Assembly (NCBI GenBank): GCA_934621385.1 | Contig: CAKTUI010000047.1 | Location: 1-14,217, forward strand | Length of the DNA: 14,217 nt | From: an uncultured Kiritimatiellota bacterium | GTDB taxonomy: Bacteria; Verrucomicrobiota; Kiritimatiellia; RFP12; UBA1067 | Direction of reading: 5' to 3' | Part shown: piece by piece, positions 7,250 to 13,909 of the stretch | Numbering within the stretch: the first letter of the stretch is position 1 | How the letters are laid out: each line of letters opens with the position of its first letter | Program-made: the position numbers and the translations under genes | The notes under the pieces: model-generated | What the model was told of the DNA's origin: nothing | What the model saw: only the letters and a program-made list of their open reading frames with translations | The model's database searches: none

Positions 7250-7942
7250 ATGGTCTATTCGACTGAGGTACAGCATCAGTGCCCGCTTATGAAGGGGTGC
7301 AATCATGGCCCCGCGCCGATTCCCGAAGAGGGTAAGTGGGTGCAGGCGAAGGAAATCAAGGACATCAGCGGCTACACGCATGGCGTGGGCTGGTGCGCTC
7401 CCCAGCAGGGTGCTTGCAAGCTCTCGCTGAACGTGAAGAACGGCGTGATCGAGGAAGCCCTCGTTGAGACGATCGGCTGCTCGGGCATGACGCACTCCGC
7501 CGCGATGGCCTCCGAGATTCTCGTCGGCAAGACGATTCTCGAAGCCCTGAATACCGACCTCGTCTGCGATGCCATCAACACGGCGATGCGCGAGCTCTTC
7601 CTCCAGATCGTCTACGGTCGCACCCAGAGCGCCTTCTCCGAGGGCGGTCTCGTGATTGGTGCCGGCCTTGAGGATCTCGGCAAGGGTCTCCGCTCGATGG
7701 TCGGTACGATGTACGCGACGAAGGCGAAAGGTCCGCGTTATCTTGAGATGACCGAGGGCTATTGCACGCGCATGGCGCTCGACGAGAACAACGAAGTCAT
7801 CGGCTACGAGTTCGTCTCGTTCGGCAAGATGACCGACTTCATCAAGAAGGGCCTCTCCCCGAATGAGGCGTGGGAAAAGGCGAAGGGGCATTACGGTCGC
7901 TTCGACGGTGCCGCCAAGTACATTGACCCGCGCAAGGACTAA
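7250..7942 (+). CDS. NifU/IscU-like iron-sulfur cluster assembly scaffold-type protein
   Basis: A 230-residue protein with a strong ribosome site (AAGGAG at 7239-7244) before the ATG at 7250. Residues about 45-125 resemble the IscU/NifU N-terminal fold: CAPQQGACKLSLNVKNGVIEEA (49-70) corresponds to IscU GAPACGD-KL, and TIGCSGMTHSAA (74-85) to the YGCGSAIASS segment. Seven cysteines (11, 17, 49, 56, 77, 106, 172) could ligate a metal cluster. It is longer than IscU (about 130 residues), with an added N-terminal CPLMKGC motif and a C-terminal region of about 100 residues. It lacks the LPPVK motif that IscU uses for chaperone binding. It lies 14 bp upstream of the GGGtGRT gene, the usual pairing as I know it. 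Specific targets are unknown, so bulk Fe-S assembly should not be assumed. Confidence 0.8.
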   Translation: MVYSTEVQHQCPLMKGCNHGPAPIPEEGKWVQAKEIKDISGYTHGVGWCAPQQGACKLSLNVKNGVIEEALVETIGCSGMTHSAAMASEILVGKTILEALNTDLVCDAINTAMRELFLQIVYGRTQSAFSEGGLVIGAGLEDLGKGLRSMVGTMYATKAKGPRYLEMTEGYCTRMALDENNEVIGYEFVSFGKMTDFIKKGLSPNEAWEKAKGHYGRFDGAAKYIDPRKD

Positions 7943-7956
7943 AGGAGAATCTGACA

Positions 7957-8958
7957 ATGGCACAGTTTGAAGGTTACGAACGTCGCGAGGCCAAGATCCT
8001 CGCCACCCTCAAGGAATACGGCATCTCGTCCATCGACGAGTGTAAGGAAATCTGCGACAAGGCGGGCATCGACCCCTACAAGATTGTCGAAGAGACCCAG
8101 CCGATTTGCTTCGAGAACGCCAAGTGGGCCTACACGGTCGGCGCGGCGATTGCCATCAAGAAGGGTTGCAAGAAGGCGAAGGATGCCGCTGCCGCAATCG
8201 GCATTGGCCTCCAGTCATTCTGCGTTCCGGGTTCGGTCGCCGAGAACCGCAAGGTCGGTCTCGGTCACGGCAACCTTGGCGCGATGCTCCTCGACGATGC
8301 GACGGAATGCTTCTGCTTCCTCGCGGGGCACGAGAGCTTCGCCGCGGCGGAAGGTGCAATCAAGATTGCGCTGAACGCGAACAAGGTCCGCGGCACGAAC
8401 CTCCGCGTCATTCTGAATGGTCTCGGCAAGGACGCCGCCTACATCATCAGCCGCATCAACGGCTTCACCTATGTGAAGACCGAGTTTGACAATGCGCTTG
8501 AGCAGGTGAAGATCGTCTCCGAGAAGGCGTTCTCTGACGGTCCGCGTGCGGCGGTTCGGTGCTACGGTGCCGATAATGTGCCGGAAGGCGTTGAGATCAT
8601 GAAACTTGAGAATGTCGGCGTGTCCATCACGGGCAACTCGACGAATCCGACGCGCTTCCAGCATCCGGTCGCAGGCACCTACAAGAAGTGGTGCGTTGAG
8701 AATGGCAAGAAGTACTTCTCCGTCGCTTCGGGCGGTGGTACTGGCCGTACGCTTCACCCCGACAACATGGCGGCGGGTCCTTCCTCCTACGGCATGACCG
8801 ACACCATGGGCCGTATGCACTCCGATGCCCAGTTCGCGGGCAGCTCGTCCGTCCCGGCGCACGTCGAGATGATGGGCCTGATCGGTATGGGCAACAACCC
8901 GATGGTCGGCGCGACCGTCGCCGTTGCCGTCGCCGTTGAGGAGAGCTTCAAGAAGTAA
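7957..8958 (+). CDS. GGGtGRT family protein (function unknown)
   Basis: A 333-residue protein named for its GGGTGRT motif, seen at residues 259-265 in ASGGGTGRTLHPDN. The start has a clear AAAGGAG site 7-14 bases upstream. Other notable parts are nine cysteines (29, 33, 51, 71, 89, 118, 120, 202, 246), including C-x3-C near the N-terminus and CFC at 118-120, a GLGHGNLGAMLLDD segment (101-114), and a Gly/Met-rich C-terminal region with a VAVAVAVEE tail. The Gly-rich loops suggest nucleotide or phosphate binding and the cysteines a metal or sulfur role; both are inference. It is soluble, with no signal peptide or obvious membrane span. It follows the NifU-like gene by 14 bp and ends at a strong terminator, so the pair probably functions together. 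No reaction is assigned to this family to my knowledge. Confidence 0.9.
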   Translation: MAQFEGYERREAKILATLKEYGISSIDECKEICDKAGIDPYKIVEETQPICFENAKWAYTVGAAIAIKKGCKKAKDAAAAIGIGLQSFCVPGSVAENRKVGLGHGNLGAMLLDDATECFCFLAGHESFAAAEGAIKIALNANKVRGTNLRVILNGLGKDAAYIISRINGFTYVKTEFDNALEQVKIVSEKAFSDGPRAAVRCYGADNVPEGVEIMKLENVGVSITGNSTNPTRFQHPVAGTYKKWCVENGKKYFSVASGGGTGRTLHPDNMAAGPSSYGMTDTMGRMHSDAQFAGSSSVPAHVEMMGLIGMGNNPMVGATVAVAVAVEESFKK

Positions 8959-8972
8959 GCGCCGTCAAGGCG

Positions 8973-9034
8973 TGCGGATTTTTTCCGCATGACTCTTGAT
9001 ACGAAAGGCCGGGCAATTTGCCCGGCCTTTGTTT
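8973..9034 (+). terminator. Rho-independent terminator after the GGGtGRT gene (two hairpins)
   Basis: The main hairpin pairs AAAGGCCGGGC (9004-9014) with GCCCGGCCTTT (9020-9030), followed by GTTTT. A smaller hairpin, TGCGGA (8973-8978) with TCCGCA (8984-8989), has an all-T loop and lies just after the stop codon. The main stem ends the ilvC–NifU-like–GGGtGRT unit. Confidence 0.9.
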
Positions 9035-9128
9035 TATCGTGCGTTCGTTTCGGGGGGCAACCTTCCCCAAAGGCCTTTGCGGAAGAATGAAATTTGAGCG
9101 CGGCAGATTCGGGAGTGTCTGACAAATA

Positions 9129-9137
9129 TGGTATAAT
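9129..9137 (+). promoter_or_regulatory. Extended -10 promoter for valS
   Basis: TATGGTATAAT with TATAAT at 9132-9137; no convincing -35. The leader is about 20 nt and contains AAGAGGT (9146-9152) as ribosome site. No T-box leader is present, so this valS is not under tRNA-sensing antitermination. The 20-nt context nearly matches the promoter at 13301. Confidence 0.6.
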
Positions 9138-9163
9138 ATGCGGACAAGAGGTAGAAACGCATT

Positions 9164-11860
9164 ATGATGGACAAGCATTACGACGCAAAGGCCGCAGAGG
9201 CCAAGTGGTATCCGATTTGGGAAAAGAGCGGCTGTTTTCATGACGAGCCGGGTTCTGGCGAGCCGTATTCGGTCGTTATCCCGCCCCCGAATGTCACGGG
9301 CATCCTTCACATGGGGCACGCGCTCAACCAGACGATTCAGGATATTCTCGTGCGCTGGCATCGGATGCAGGGCCGCAATGTTCTTTGGCTTCCTGGTACG
9401 GATCATGCAGGCATCGCCACGCAGAATGTAGTCGAGAAGGCCCTGCGCAAGGAAGGCAAGCGTCGCCAGGATCTTGGGCGCGAGGCGTTCGTCAAGCGTG
9501 TCTGGGAGTGGAAGAAGCAGTACGGGGGCACGATTGTCCACCAGCAACGCATGCTGGGGAACTCGACCGACTGGCAGCGTGAACGCTTTACTTTTGACGA
9601 GGGCTGCTCAAAGGCCGTGGCAAAAGTCTTCACCCAGTTGTTCGACGAAGGGCTCATCTACAAGGGGAACTACATTGTCAACTGGTGTCCGCGCTGTGGT
9701 ACGGCCCTGGCGAACGACGAGGTCGAACACGAGCCGAATCATGGCCATTTCTGGTATTTGCGCTATCCCGTCGTCGGTTCGGCCAAGGGCGTGAAGGGCG
9801 AGCCGTATGTGGACTACGTGATGATCGCGACAACGCGTCCCGAGACCTTGCCGGGCGATACTGCCGTCGCGGTGAATCCGAAGGACGAACGCTATGCGCA
9901 TCTCGTCGGGAAGAATGTCATCCTTCCGCTGACGGGGCGCGAGATTCCCGTGATCTCCGACGACTATGTGGATCGGGAGTTCGGCACGGGCATCGTCAAG
10001 ATTACGCCGGCGCACGATCCGAATGACTTCCTTGTCGGCAAGCGTCACAATCTTGAGCAGATCAACATCATGAATGGCGATGGCACGATGAACGAACTTG
10101 CCGGCGCTCGCTATGCGGGCATGGATCGCTTCAAGTGCCGCGAGGCGATTGTCGCCGACTTGGATGCCGATGGCTACCTCGATCACATCGAGGATATCGA
10201 CAACCAGGTCGGGCACTGCTATCGTTGCCATGAGACGGTCGAGTCTCGCCTTTCAAAGCAGTGGTTCGTGAAGATGAAACCATTGGCCGAACCTGCGATT
10301 GAGGCGGTGAAGAACGGTTCCGTCCGCTTTGTCCCGGATCGGTGGTCGAAGATCTACTTCAACTGGATGGAGAACATTCAGGACTGGTGCATTTCGCGTC
10401 AGTTGTGGTGGGGACATCGCATCCCCGCCTACTACCTGCCGTCCGCCGAAGGTGAGGAGCCGAAGCTCGTCGTGGCCCCGACGCCCGAGGAGGCTCTGGC
10501 GAAGGCGCGGCAAATTCCGGGCTGCGAATCGCTTGAGCTGAAGGACCTGAAGCAGGACGAGGATGTGCTGGACACGTGGTTCAGTTCGTGGCTCTGGCCG
10601 TTCTCCACGCTTGGCTGGCCCGAGAAGACGAAGGAACTCGACTACTACTATCCGACGACAGACCTGGTGACGGCACAGGACATCATCTTCTTCTGGGTCG
10701 CGCGCATGATGATGGCCGGCATTCACTTCATGGGCAAGCCTCCGTTCAAGAACATCGTCATCCACGGCATCGTGCGCGATGCGCAGGGACGCAAGATGTC
10801 GAAGTCGCTCGGCAATTCGCTCGATCCGCTCGAACTCATCGACATGTATTCGGCAGATGCCCTGCGTTTCTCAATCGCCCTCATCACCTCGCTCGACTGC
10901 GACACGAAGGTGAACAAGGAAAAGTTCGAAATCGGGCGCAACTTCTGCACGAAGATCTGGAACGCGGCGCGCTTCCTTGAGATGAACCTCAGTGCGCTTG
11001 GCGCGGTTCCGTCGATTGACGCGCTCAAGGCGAATGACCTGACCGCCGACGAGAAGCACATCCTCTGGGCGACGGATCTTGCCTGCCGTCGACTGGGTGA
11101 GATTCTCGCCCAGTACCGTATTCAGGATGGTGCGCTGGCCGTTTACGACTACTTCTGGACGCAGATTTGCGACTGGTATGTTGAGTATGCGAAGGACGCG
11201 CCCAATAAGGCCGTTGCGTTCGCCATTCTCAAGGACGTCTTCTACAAGGCCCTTCGCTTGTTGCACCCGTATATGCCGTTTGTGACGGAGGAGGTTGCAC
11301 ACCAGCTCGGCTACCTGAAGGAGGGCGAGTCGATTATGCGTGCCGCGTTCCCGACCGGCTATACGGAATCGGAAAAGACGGCCTGGGGGCTTTCCGCCGC
11401 GACCTACGACTTCGTGAACGAGAAGCGCGAGGCGATTACGGCCCTTCGCGCCCTGCGGGCCGAATACAAGGTTCCGCCGTCCACATTCGTTCGCGTGACA
11501 ATCGCAACGAACGACGAGAAGGCGAGAGGTGAGGCCGAGACGCTGAAGAAGGCGATGCGGGCCGAATCCGTCGAATTCGTTCCGGCCGGCAGCGACCTGC
11601 CGATGCCGTCGAAGCTGACGGCCTTTGGTACGGTTTATCTTTCGCTGGAGGGGCTTGTCGACCGTGCGGCGGAATCAAAGCGCATTGCAGGTGAACAGGC
11701 AAAGCTCGCCGGGTTCATCAAGTCATCCGAGGCGAAGCTCGCCAATCAGAACTTCGTGGCTCACGCGCCCGAGGCCGTGGTCGCCGAGGCGCGGCGGAAG
11801 TTGGAGGAAAACAAGGAGAAGGTGCGCCAGCTTGAAAAACTGGCCAAGCTCTTCGCCTGA
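9164..11860 (+). CDS. valS: Valyl-tRNA synthetase
   Basis: An 898-residue class Ia synthetase that charges tRNA-Val with valine and edits mischarged threonine. The PPPNVTGILHMGHALNQT segment contains the HIGH-type motif HMGH (49-52), and KMSKS is at 544-548 in GRKMSKSLGNSLDP. Zinc-ribbon-like cysteines appear at C175/C178 (NWCPRCGT) and C352/C355 (HCYRCHE). The editing domain lies about residues 190-350, with TTRPETLPGDTAV recognisable. The anticodon-binding region follows KMSKS, and a charged coiled-coil arm (about 832-898) closes the protein, as is typical for ValS. The start could be 9164 or the adjacent ATG at 9167, giving 898 or 897 residues. It is monocistronic, with its own promoter and a shared terminator downstream. 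The length is normal. Confidence 0.97.
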   Translation: MMDKHYDAKAAEAKWYPIWEKSGCFHDEPGSGEPYSVVIPPPNVTGILHMGHALNQTIQDILVRWHRMQGRNVLWLPGTDHAGIATQNVVEKALRKEGKRRQDLGREAFVKRVWEWKKQYGGTIVHQQRMLGNSTDWQRERFTFDEGCSKAVAKVFTQLFDEGLIYKGNYIVNWCPRCGTALANDEVEHEPNHGHFWYLRYPVVGSAKGVKGEPYVDYVMIATTRPETLPGDTAVAVNPKDERYAHLVGKNVILPLTGREIPVISDDYVDREFGTGIVKITPAHDPNDFLVGKRHNLEQINIMNGDGTMNELAGARYAGMDRFKCREAIVADLDADGYLDHIEDIDNQVGHCYRCHETVESRLSKQWFVKMKPLAEPAIEAVKNGSVRFVPDRWSKIYFNWMENIQDWCISRQLWWGHRIPAYYLPSAEGEEPKLVVAPTPEEALAKARQIPGCESLELKDLKQDEDVLDTWFSSWLWPFSTLGWPEKTKELDYYYPTTDLVTAQDIIFFWVARMMMAGIHFMGKPPFKNIVIHGIVRDAQGRKMSKSLGNSLDPLELIDMYSADALRFSIALITSLDCDTKVNKEKFEIGRNFCTKIWNAARFLEMNLSALGAVPSIDALKANDLTADEKHILWATDLACRRLGEILAQYRIQDGALAVYDYFWTQICDWYVEYAKDAPNKAVAFAILKDVFYKALRLLHPYMPFVTEEVAHQLGYLKEGESIMRAAFPTGYTESEKTAWGLSAATYDFVNEKREAITALRALRAEYKVPPSTFVRVTIATNDEKARGEAETLKKAMRAESVEFVPAGSDLPMPSKLTAFGTVYLSLEGLVDRAAESKRIAGEQAKLAGFIKSSEAKLANQNFVAHAPEAVVAEARRKLEENKEKVRQLEKLAKLFA

Positions 11861-11887
11861 GTGCCGCGAGGCGGCCGTTGATGGCGC

Positions 11888-11937
11888 AACAGAAAGAGGG
11901 GGGCTGGACCAAATGGTCGTGCACCCCTCTTTCTGTT
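11888..11937. terminator. Bidirectional terminator between valS and the convergent regulator gene
   Basis: AACAGAAAGAGGGG (11888-11901) pairs perfectly over 14 bp with CCCCTCTTTCTGTT (11924-11937). A small inner helix, GACC/GGTC, lies in the loop. T-rich 3' arms exist on both strands, so it can end both valS and the minus-strand regulator gene, whose stop codon is at 11939-11941, immediately beside it. Confidence 0.8.
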
Positions 11938-11938
11938 C

Positions 11939-13174
11939 TCACGGGAGGATAACTTCGCTTCGTCGCCTCGGTTTGTCGCGGTAATCGCGCATGGTCATGC
12001 CGAACCTCTTCTTGAAAACAAACTTCGCGTGATTCTCGGACTTGAAGCCGCATTGGATCGTCGCCTCCCGAATGGGCGTGTCGCGTCGAATCAGAAGGGC
12101 GGCCAGATTCCGCAGACGGGTCTTCAGAATTTCCTCGTGGACGGATTTGGCCGAGGTCTTCGAGAAGTGCAGATTCAGTAGGCGCTTCGAAATCTTGAGC
12201 GCAGCGGCAACATCCGCAACTGAAAGGTCCTCCGCATAATGCTCGGCGATGAATTCCTTGGCACGAACAATCGTATAGTTGAGTCCTGTCGGGTCAAGGG
12301 TCGATTCGCGTTCGGCGATGCCCTTGATGCCGTAGGGGAAGCACCGTCCGAGGACGGACGACTCGCGGCCCCAGATGAGGCGCGAGAGAACCTTTCCGGC
12401 AAGATAGCCACCGGCGTTGTAGTCGGGGGCGACACTGGAGAGACGGGGCTCGGCGGCGCGGCAGAACATTTCATCGTTATCGCAGCCGAGAATGCGGACC
12501 TGCCCAGGTACAACAAGACCGAGGTTCGTGCAGACCTGAAGGACTTGCCAGGCGAACGCGTCAGAAATAGTGAAGATGGCACAGGGTTTCGGCAGTTTAC
12601 TCAAAAACGCCGCCAGGGCAGAACGGTTGATCGTCCATGTCTCGCCGGACGAAGGAACGTTTTCTCCGTAGAAGAACGGGGCGGACTTCCCCGCCTGCGT
12701 GAGGGCATTCCAATAGGCGCGGACGCGTTCGTCGGCCGAAGCCGAGAGTCCCGGATGCAGTCCGACCGCGGCGAATGCAGAGCAGCCCTTGGCGATAAAA
12801 TGCGATGCTGCCGCCCGTCCAATTGCCTCGTCATCGGTCCGAATGCACGGGATGTCCCCGTACGACTGGTGGACATTCTCGGTAAAGAGAACGGTTGGGC
12901 AGGTCGGCAGAGACTTCCTCTTGGCAAGTTCGGCATAAAAGCGTTCGGACATGATGACGCCGTGGGGAGCGAAGGATGTCATCTGTTTCACGGTTCGTGC
13001 CGAGGGAACATCCGCAAGAACAAGGACATCCCAGTAGGCGATTGTCATCGAATAGCGCAGGATACCGGCGATATGGCCACGGTTTGACGCGCCCGTTGCA
13101 GGGGAGAAAATCAGCACACGCTTGCGCGGTTGGTCGCGCAAGTCGCTTGGCAAGGAGAAGGGGCGTTCGTTCAT
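11939..13174 (-). CDS. XylR-like transcriptional regulator (LacI/PBP1-type sensor, AraC-type DNA-binding domain)
   Basis: A 411-residue protein. Residues about 18-290 form a periplasmic-binding-protein-like sensor as in LacI or E. coli XylR: RVLIFSPATGASNRGHIAGILRY (19-41), FAAVG (134-138), a late AIFTISDAFAWQVL (199-212) and VRILGCDNDEMFCRAAEPRLSSV (226-248), which resembles the LacI GxDD segment. Residues about 298-400 form the double helix-turn-helix AraC domain, including LSVADVAAALKISKRLLNLHF (317-337) and IREATIQCGFKSENHAKFVFKKRFGMTMRDYR (368-399). Such proteins sense a sugar and activate carbohydrate genes. The ligand is unknown; the secreted glycosidase-type operon at the left end is one possible target, by inference only. 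The start at 13174 fits a promoter whose predicted transcript begins at or next to the ATG, suggesting a leaderless mRNA. Confidence 0.93.
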   Translation of the reverse strand: MNERPFSLPSDLRDQPRKRVLIFSPATGASNRGHIAGILRYSMTIAYWDVLVLADVPSARTVKQMTSFAPHGVIMSERFYAELAKRKSLPTCPTVLFTENVHQSYGDIPCIRTDDEAIGRAAASHFIAKGCSAFAAVGLHPGLSASADERVRAYWNALTQAGKSAPFFYGENVPSSGETWTINRSALAAFLSKLPKPCAIFTISDAFAWQVLQVCTNLGLVVPGQVRILGCDNDEMFCRAAEPRLSSVAPDYNAGGYLAGKVLSRLIWGRESSVLGRCFPYGIKGIAERESTLDPTGLNYTIVRAKEFIAEHYAEDLSVADVAAALKISKRLLNLHFSKTSAKSVHEEILKTRLRNLAALLIRRDTPIREATIQCGFKSENHAKFVFKKRFGMTMRDYRDKPRRRSEVILP

Positions 13175-13181
13175 GCCGGGA

Positions 13182-13211
13182 ATTGTAGCAGAAATGTTGC
13201 ATTATGTGCAA
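13182..13211 (-). promoter_or_regulatory. Promoter of the XylR/AraC-type regulator gene (leaderless mRNA predicted)
   Basis: On the minus strand TTGCAC (13211-13206), 18 bp, then TACAAT (13187-13182). Only 7 bases separate the -10 from the ATG (13174), so transcription would begin at about the start codon. No ribosome site can fit. The -35 overlaps a palindrome (13197-13211). Confidence 0.5.
13197..13211. promoter_or_regulatory. Palindromic operator candidate overlapping the regulator's -35
   Basis: TTGCA (13197-13201), 5 nt, TGCAA (13207-13211): perfect 5-bp arms with a 10-bp centre-to-centre distance. It overlaps the minus-strand -35 and lies just upstream of a plus-strand -10 (13216), so one bound protein could control both directions. 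Autoregulation is inferred, not shown. Confidence 0.4.
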
Positions 13212-13212
13212 G

Positions 13213-13221
13213 TGGTAGAAT
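13213..13221 (+). promoter_or_regulatory. Divergent plus-strand extended -10
   Basis: TGG-TAGAAT with TAGAAT at 13216-13221, the same style as the other promoters of the window; no good -35. It points to the right, away from the regulator gene, and would produce a non-coding transcript reaching the terminator at 13385-13389. Confidence 0.35.
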
Positions 13222-13297
13222 GATTTTGCGAGAAATGGATAATCGGGCGAACGCTTCAAAGAATTTGCCGATTCGTACGCCATGCGGACCGAAAATA

Positions 13298-13306
13298 TGG
13301 TATAAT
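13298..13306 (+). promoter_or_regulatory. Extended -10 promoter upstream of a short terminated transcript
   Basis: ATATGGTATAAT with TATAAT at 13301-13306, in a 20-nt context (13293-13312) that matches the valS promoter at all but one base. The predicted start is near 13313. Confidence 0.55.
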
Positions 13307-13312
13307 GTGCGG

Positions 13313-13389
13313 CGTTGATTTGAAGCATTCTCTCCCCCGGGGACCTGCCCTTGCTTTTATGAGCTTTTTGCAAGGGCGGTCCCCTTTTT
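13313..13389 (+). ncRNA. Predicted small RNA, about 75 nt
   Basis: A good promoter (13301) and a strong intrinsic terminator (ending 13389) enclose only about 75 nt with no reading frame of note. The unstructured 5' part carries a pyrimidine run, TCTCTCCCCC (13329-13338). Such C/U-rich segments in bacterial small RNAs often pair with Shine-Dalgarno sequences, and the segment could match GGAGA as in the ribosome sites at 7241 and 7945; this is a short match. Alternatively it is the attenuated leader of whatever lies downstream. It resembles no RNA family I recognise (not 6S, tmRNA, RNase P or SRP RNA). Confidence 0.45.
13339..13389 (+). terminator. Strong intrinsic terminator
   Basis: GGGGACC (13339-13345) pairs with GGTCCCC (13378-13384), and GCCCTTGC (13347-13354) with GCAAGGGC (13370-13377), leaving one bulged T at 13346 and a 15-nt loop. 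TTTTT follows at 13385-13389. There is no T-run on the other strand, so it acts on plus-strand transcripts only. Confidence 0.85.
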
Positions 13390-13457
13390 CGTTCCGCATC
13401 GACCCTTGGAGCTGATTAGATCTTTGCCGCGATCCTTCGTTGATGAAGCTTGTACAA

Positions 13458-13753
13458 GTCTGGACTGCCAGCATTGGATTTCAGACAATTGGGGGGGAAC
13501 AGTCCCGTCTTATGGGCATTGGAGTACCTTGTAATGCCCATATACACAGAAAACACGGAATGGCGAAGGGTGAAACCGCTTAAAAGCGGCGGAGCGCAGA
13601 AGGACTGTGGAATGCCACACCGCCAGGCGTTATCAAGACATATCGCGGCAACAAAAGGATGAGAAATCCCAATGGTTGCGTATTGAGATGAGATGCCCAC
13701 AGGGGAGACGAGTCCTGCCGACGGGAACGGGTTGGCAGGAGCAGGGGAGGGCA
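13458..13753 (+). ncRNA. Candidate large structured non-coding RNA (possibly HEARO/omegaRNA-like)
   Basis: About 300 nt without a credible reading frame but with many helices on the plus strand: GTCTG (13458-13462)/CAGAC (13482-13486); the 10-bp TATGGGCATT (13511-13520)/AATGCCCATA (13533-13542); CCGCT/AGCGG with loop TAAA (13576-13589); long-range ACAGTCC (13499-13505)/GGACTGT (13602-13608) enclosing both of the preceding hairpins; TGGCG (13561-13565)/CGCCA (13621-13625); GGAT/ATCC with loop GAGAA (13657-13669); TCCTGCC (13713-13719)/GGCAGGA (13734-13740); TGCCC (13694-13698)/GGGCA (13749-13753). Purine-rich single strands lie between them. The general look recalls the HEARO/omegaRNA that guides IscB nucleases. 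No iscB gene follows here, and I could not confirm the family. It could equally be another uncharacterised RNA. Confidence 0.45.
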
Positions 13754-13754
13754 C

Positions 13755-13815
13755 TGGGTTGCGCAACCCAAGGGGTTTGACTTGCGCAACCTAACGGGTC
13801 GAGGATGCGCAAGTC
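13755..13815. repeat. GCGCAA-centred palindromes
   Basis: TGGGTTGCGCAACCCA (13755-13770) is a perfect 16-nt palindrome. Next, GACTTGCGCA (13779-13788) and TGCGCAAGTC (13806-13815) form perfect 10-bp arms around a 17-nt loop. TGCGCA occurs three times in 50 bases. They may form cruciforms, RNA hairpins at the 3' end of the structured RNA, or binding sites. Confidence 0.7.
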
Positions 13816-13817
13816 AT

Positions 13818-13909
13818 CGGGAAAGCACTAAGGTGCTTTCATCAAAGGACTAAGGTGTTTTGATCAAAGCACCTTAGTGGTTTGTGCAAAGGACTAAGGT
13901 GCTTTCCCG
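13818..13909. repeat. Four tandem 22-nt units, third unit inverted, closed by 11-bp arms
   Basis: Units begin at 13822, 13844, 13866 and 13888, each exactly 22 nt. Units 1, 2 and 4 read AAAGSACTAAGGTG-YTTT; unit 3 carries the reverse-complement core CACCTTAGTG. Unit 1 is itself a hairpin, GAAAGCAC-TAAG-GTGCTTTC (13821-13840). Units 2 and 3 together form a 30-nt near-perfect palindrome (13849-13878, centred on TGATCA) whose single mismatch is a wobble in RNA. CGGGAAAGCAC (13818-13828) and GTGCTTTCCCG (13899-13909) close the whole block. No direct repeat with unique spacers, so not CRISPR. Confidence 0.8.

Noticed and set aside
9138..9163. T-box or other tRNA-sensing leader before valS
   Set aside because: The leader is only about 20 nt, far too short for a T-box.
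12239..13087. 282-residue plus-strand frame opposite the regulator gene
   Set aside because: The minus strand encodes a clear XylR/AraC-type regulator here; the plus frame has no motifs.
13441..13753. RNase P RNA, tmRNA or group II intron
   Set aside because: The hallmark sequences (RNase P CR-I/CR-V, tmRNA CCA-ending acceptor arm, intron domain V and GUGYG start) are not present, and no reverse transcriptase is encoded.
13416..13766. 116-residue minus-strand frame in the structured-RNA region
   Set aside because: Pro/Ser-rich, without a ribosome site or homology that I recognise, and the underlying bases are better explained by conserved-looking helices.
13822..13909. CRISPR array
   Set aside because: The repeated units are contiguous, only 22 nt, with no unique spacers and with one unit inverted; no cas gene is nearby.
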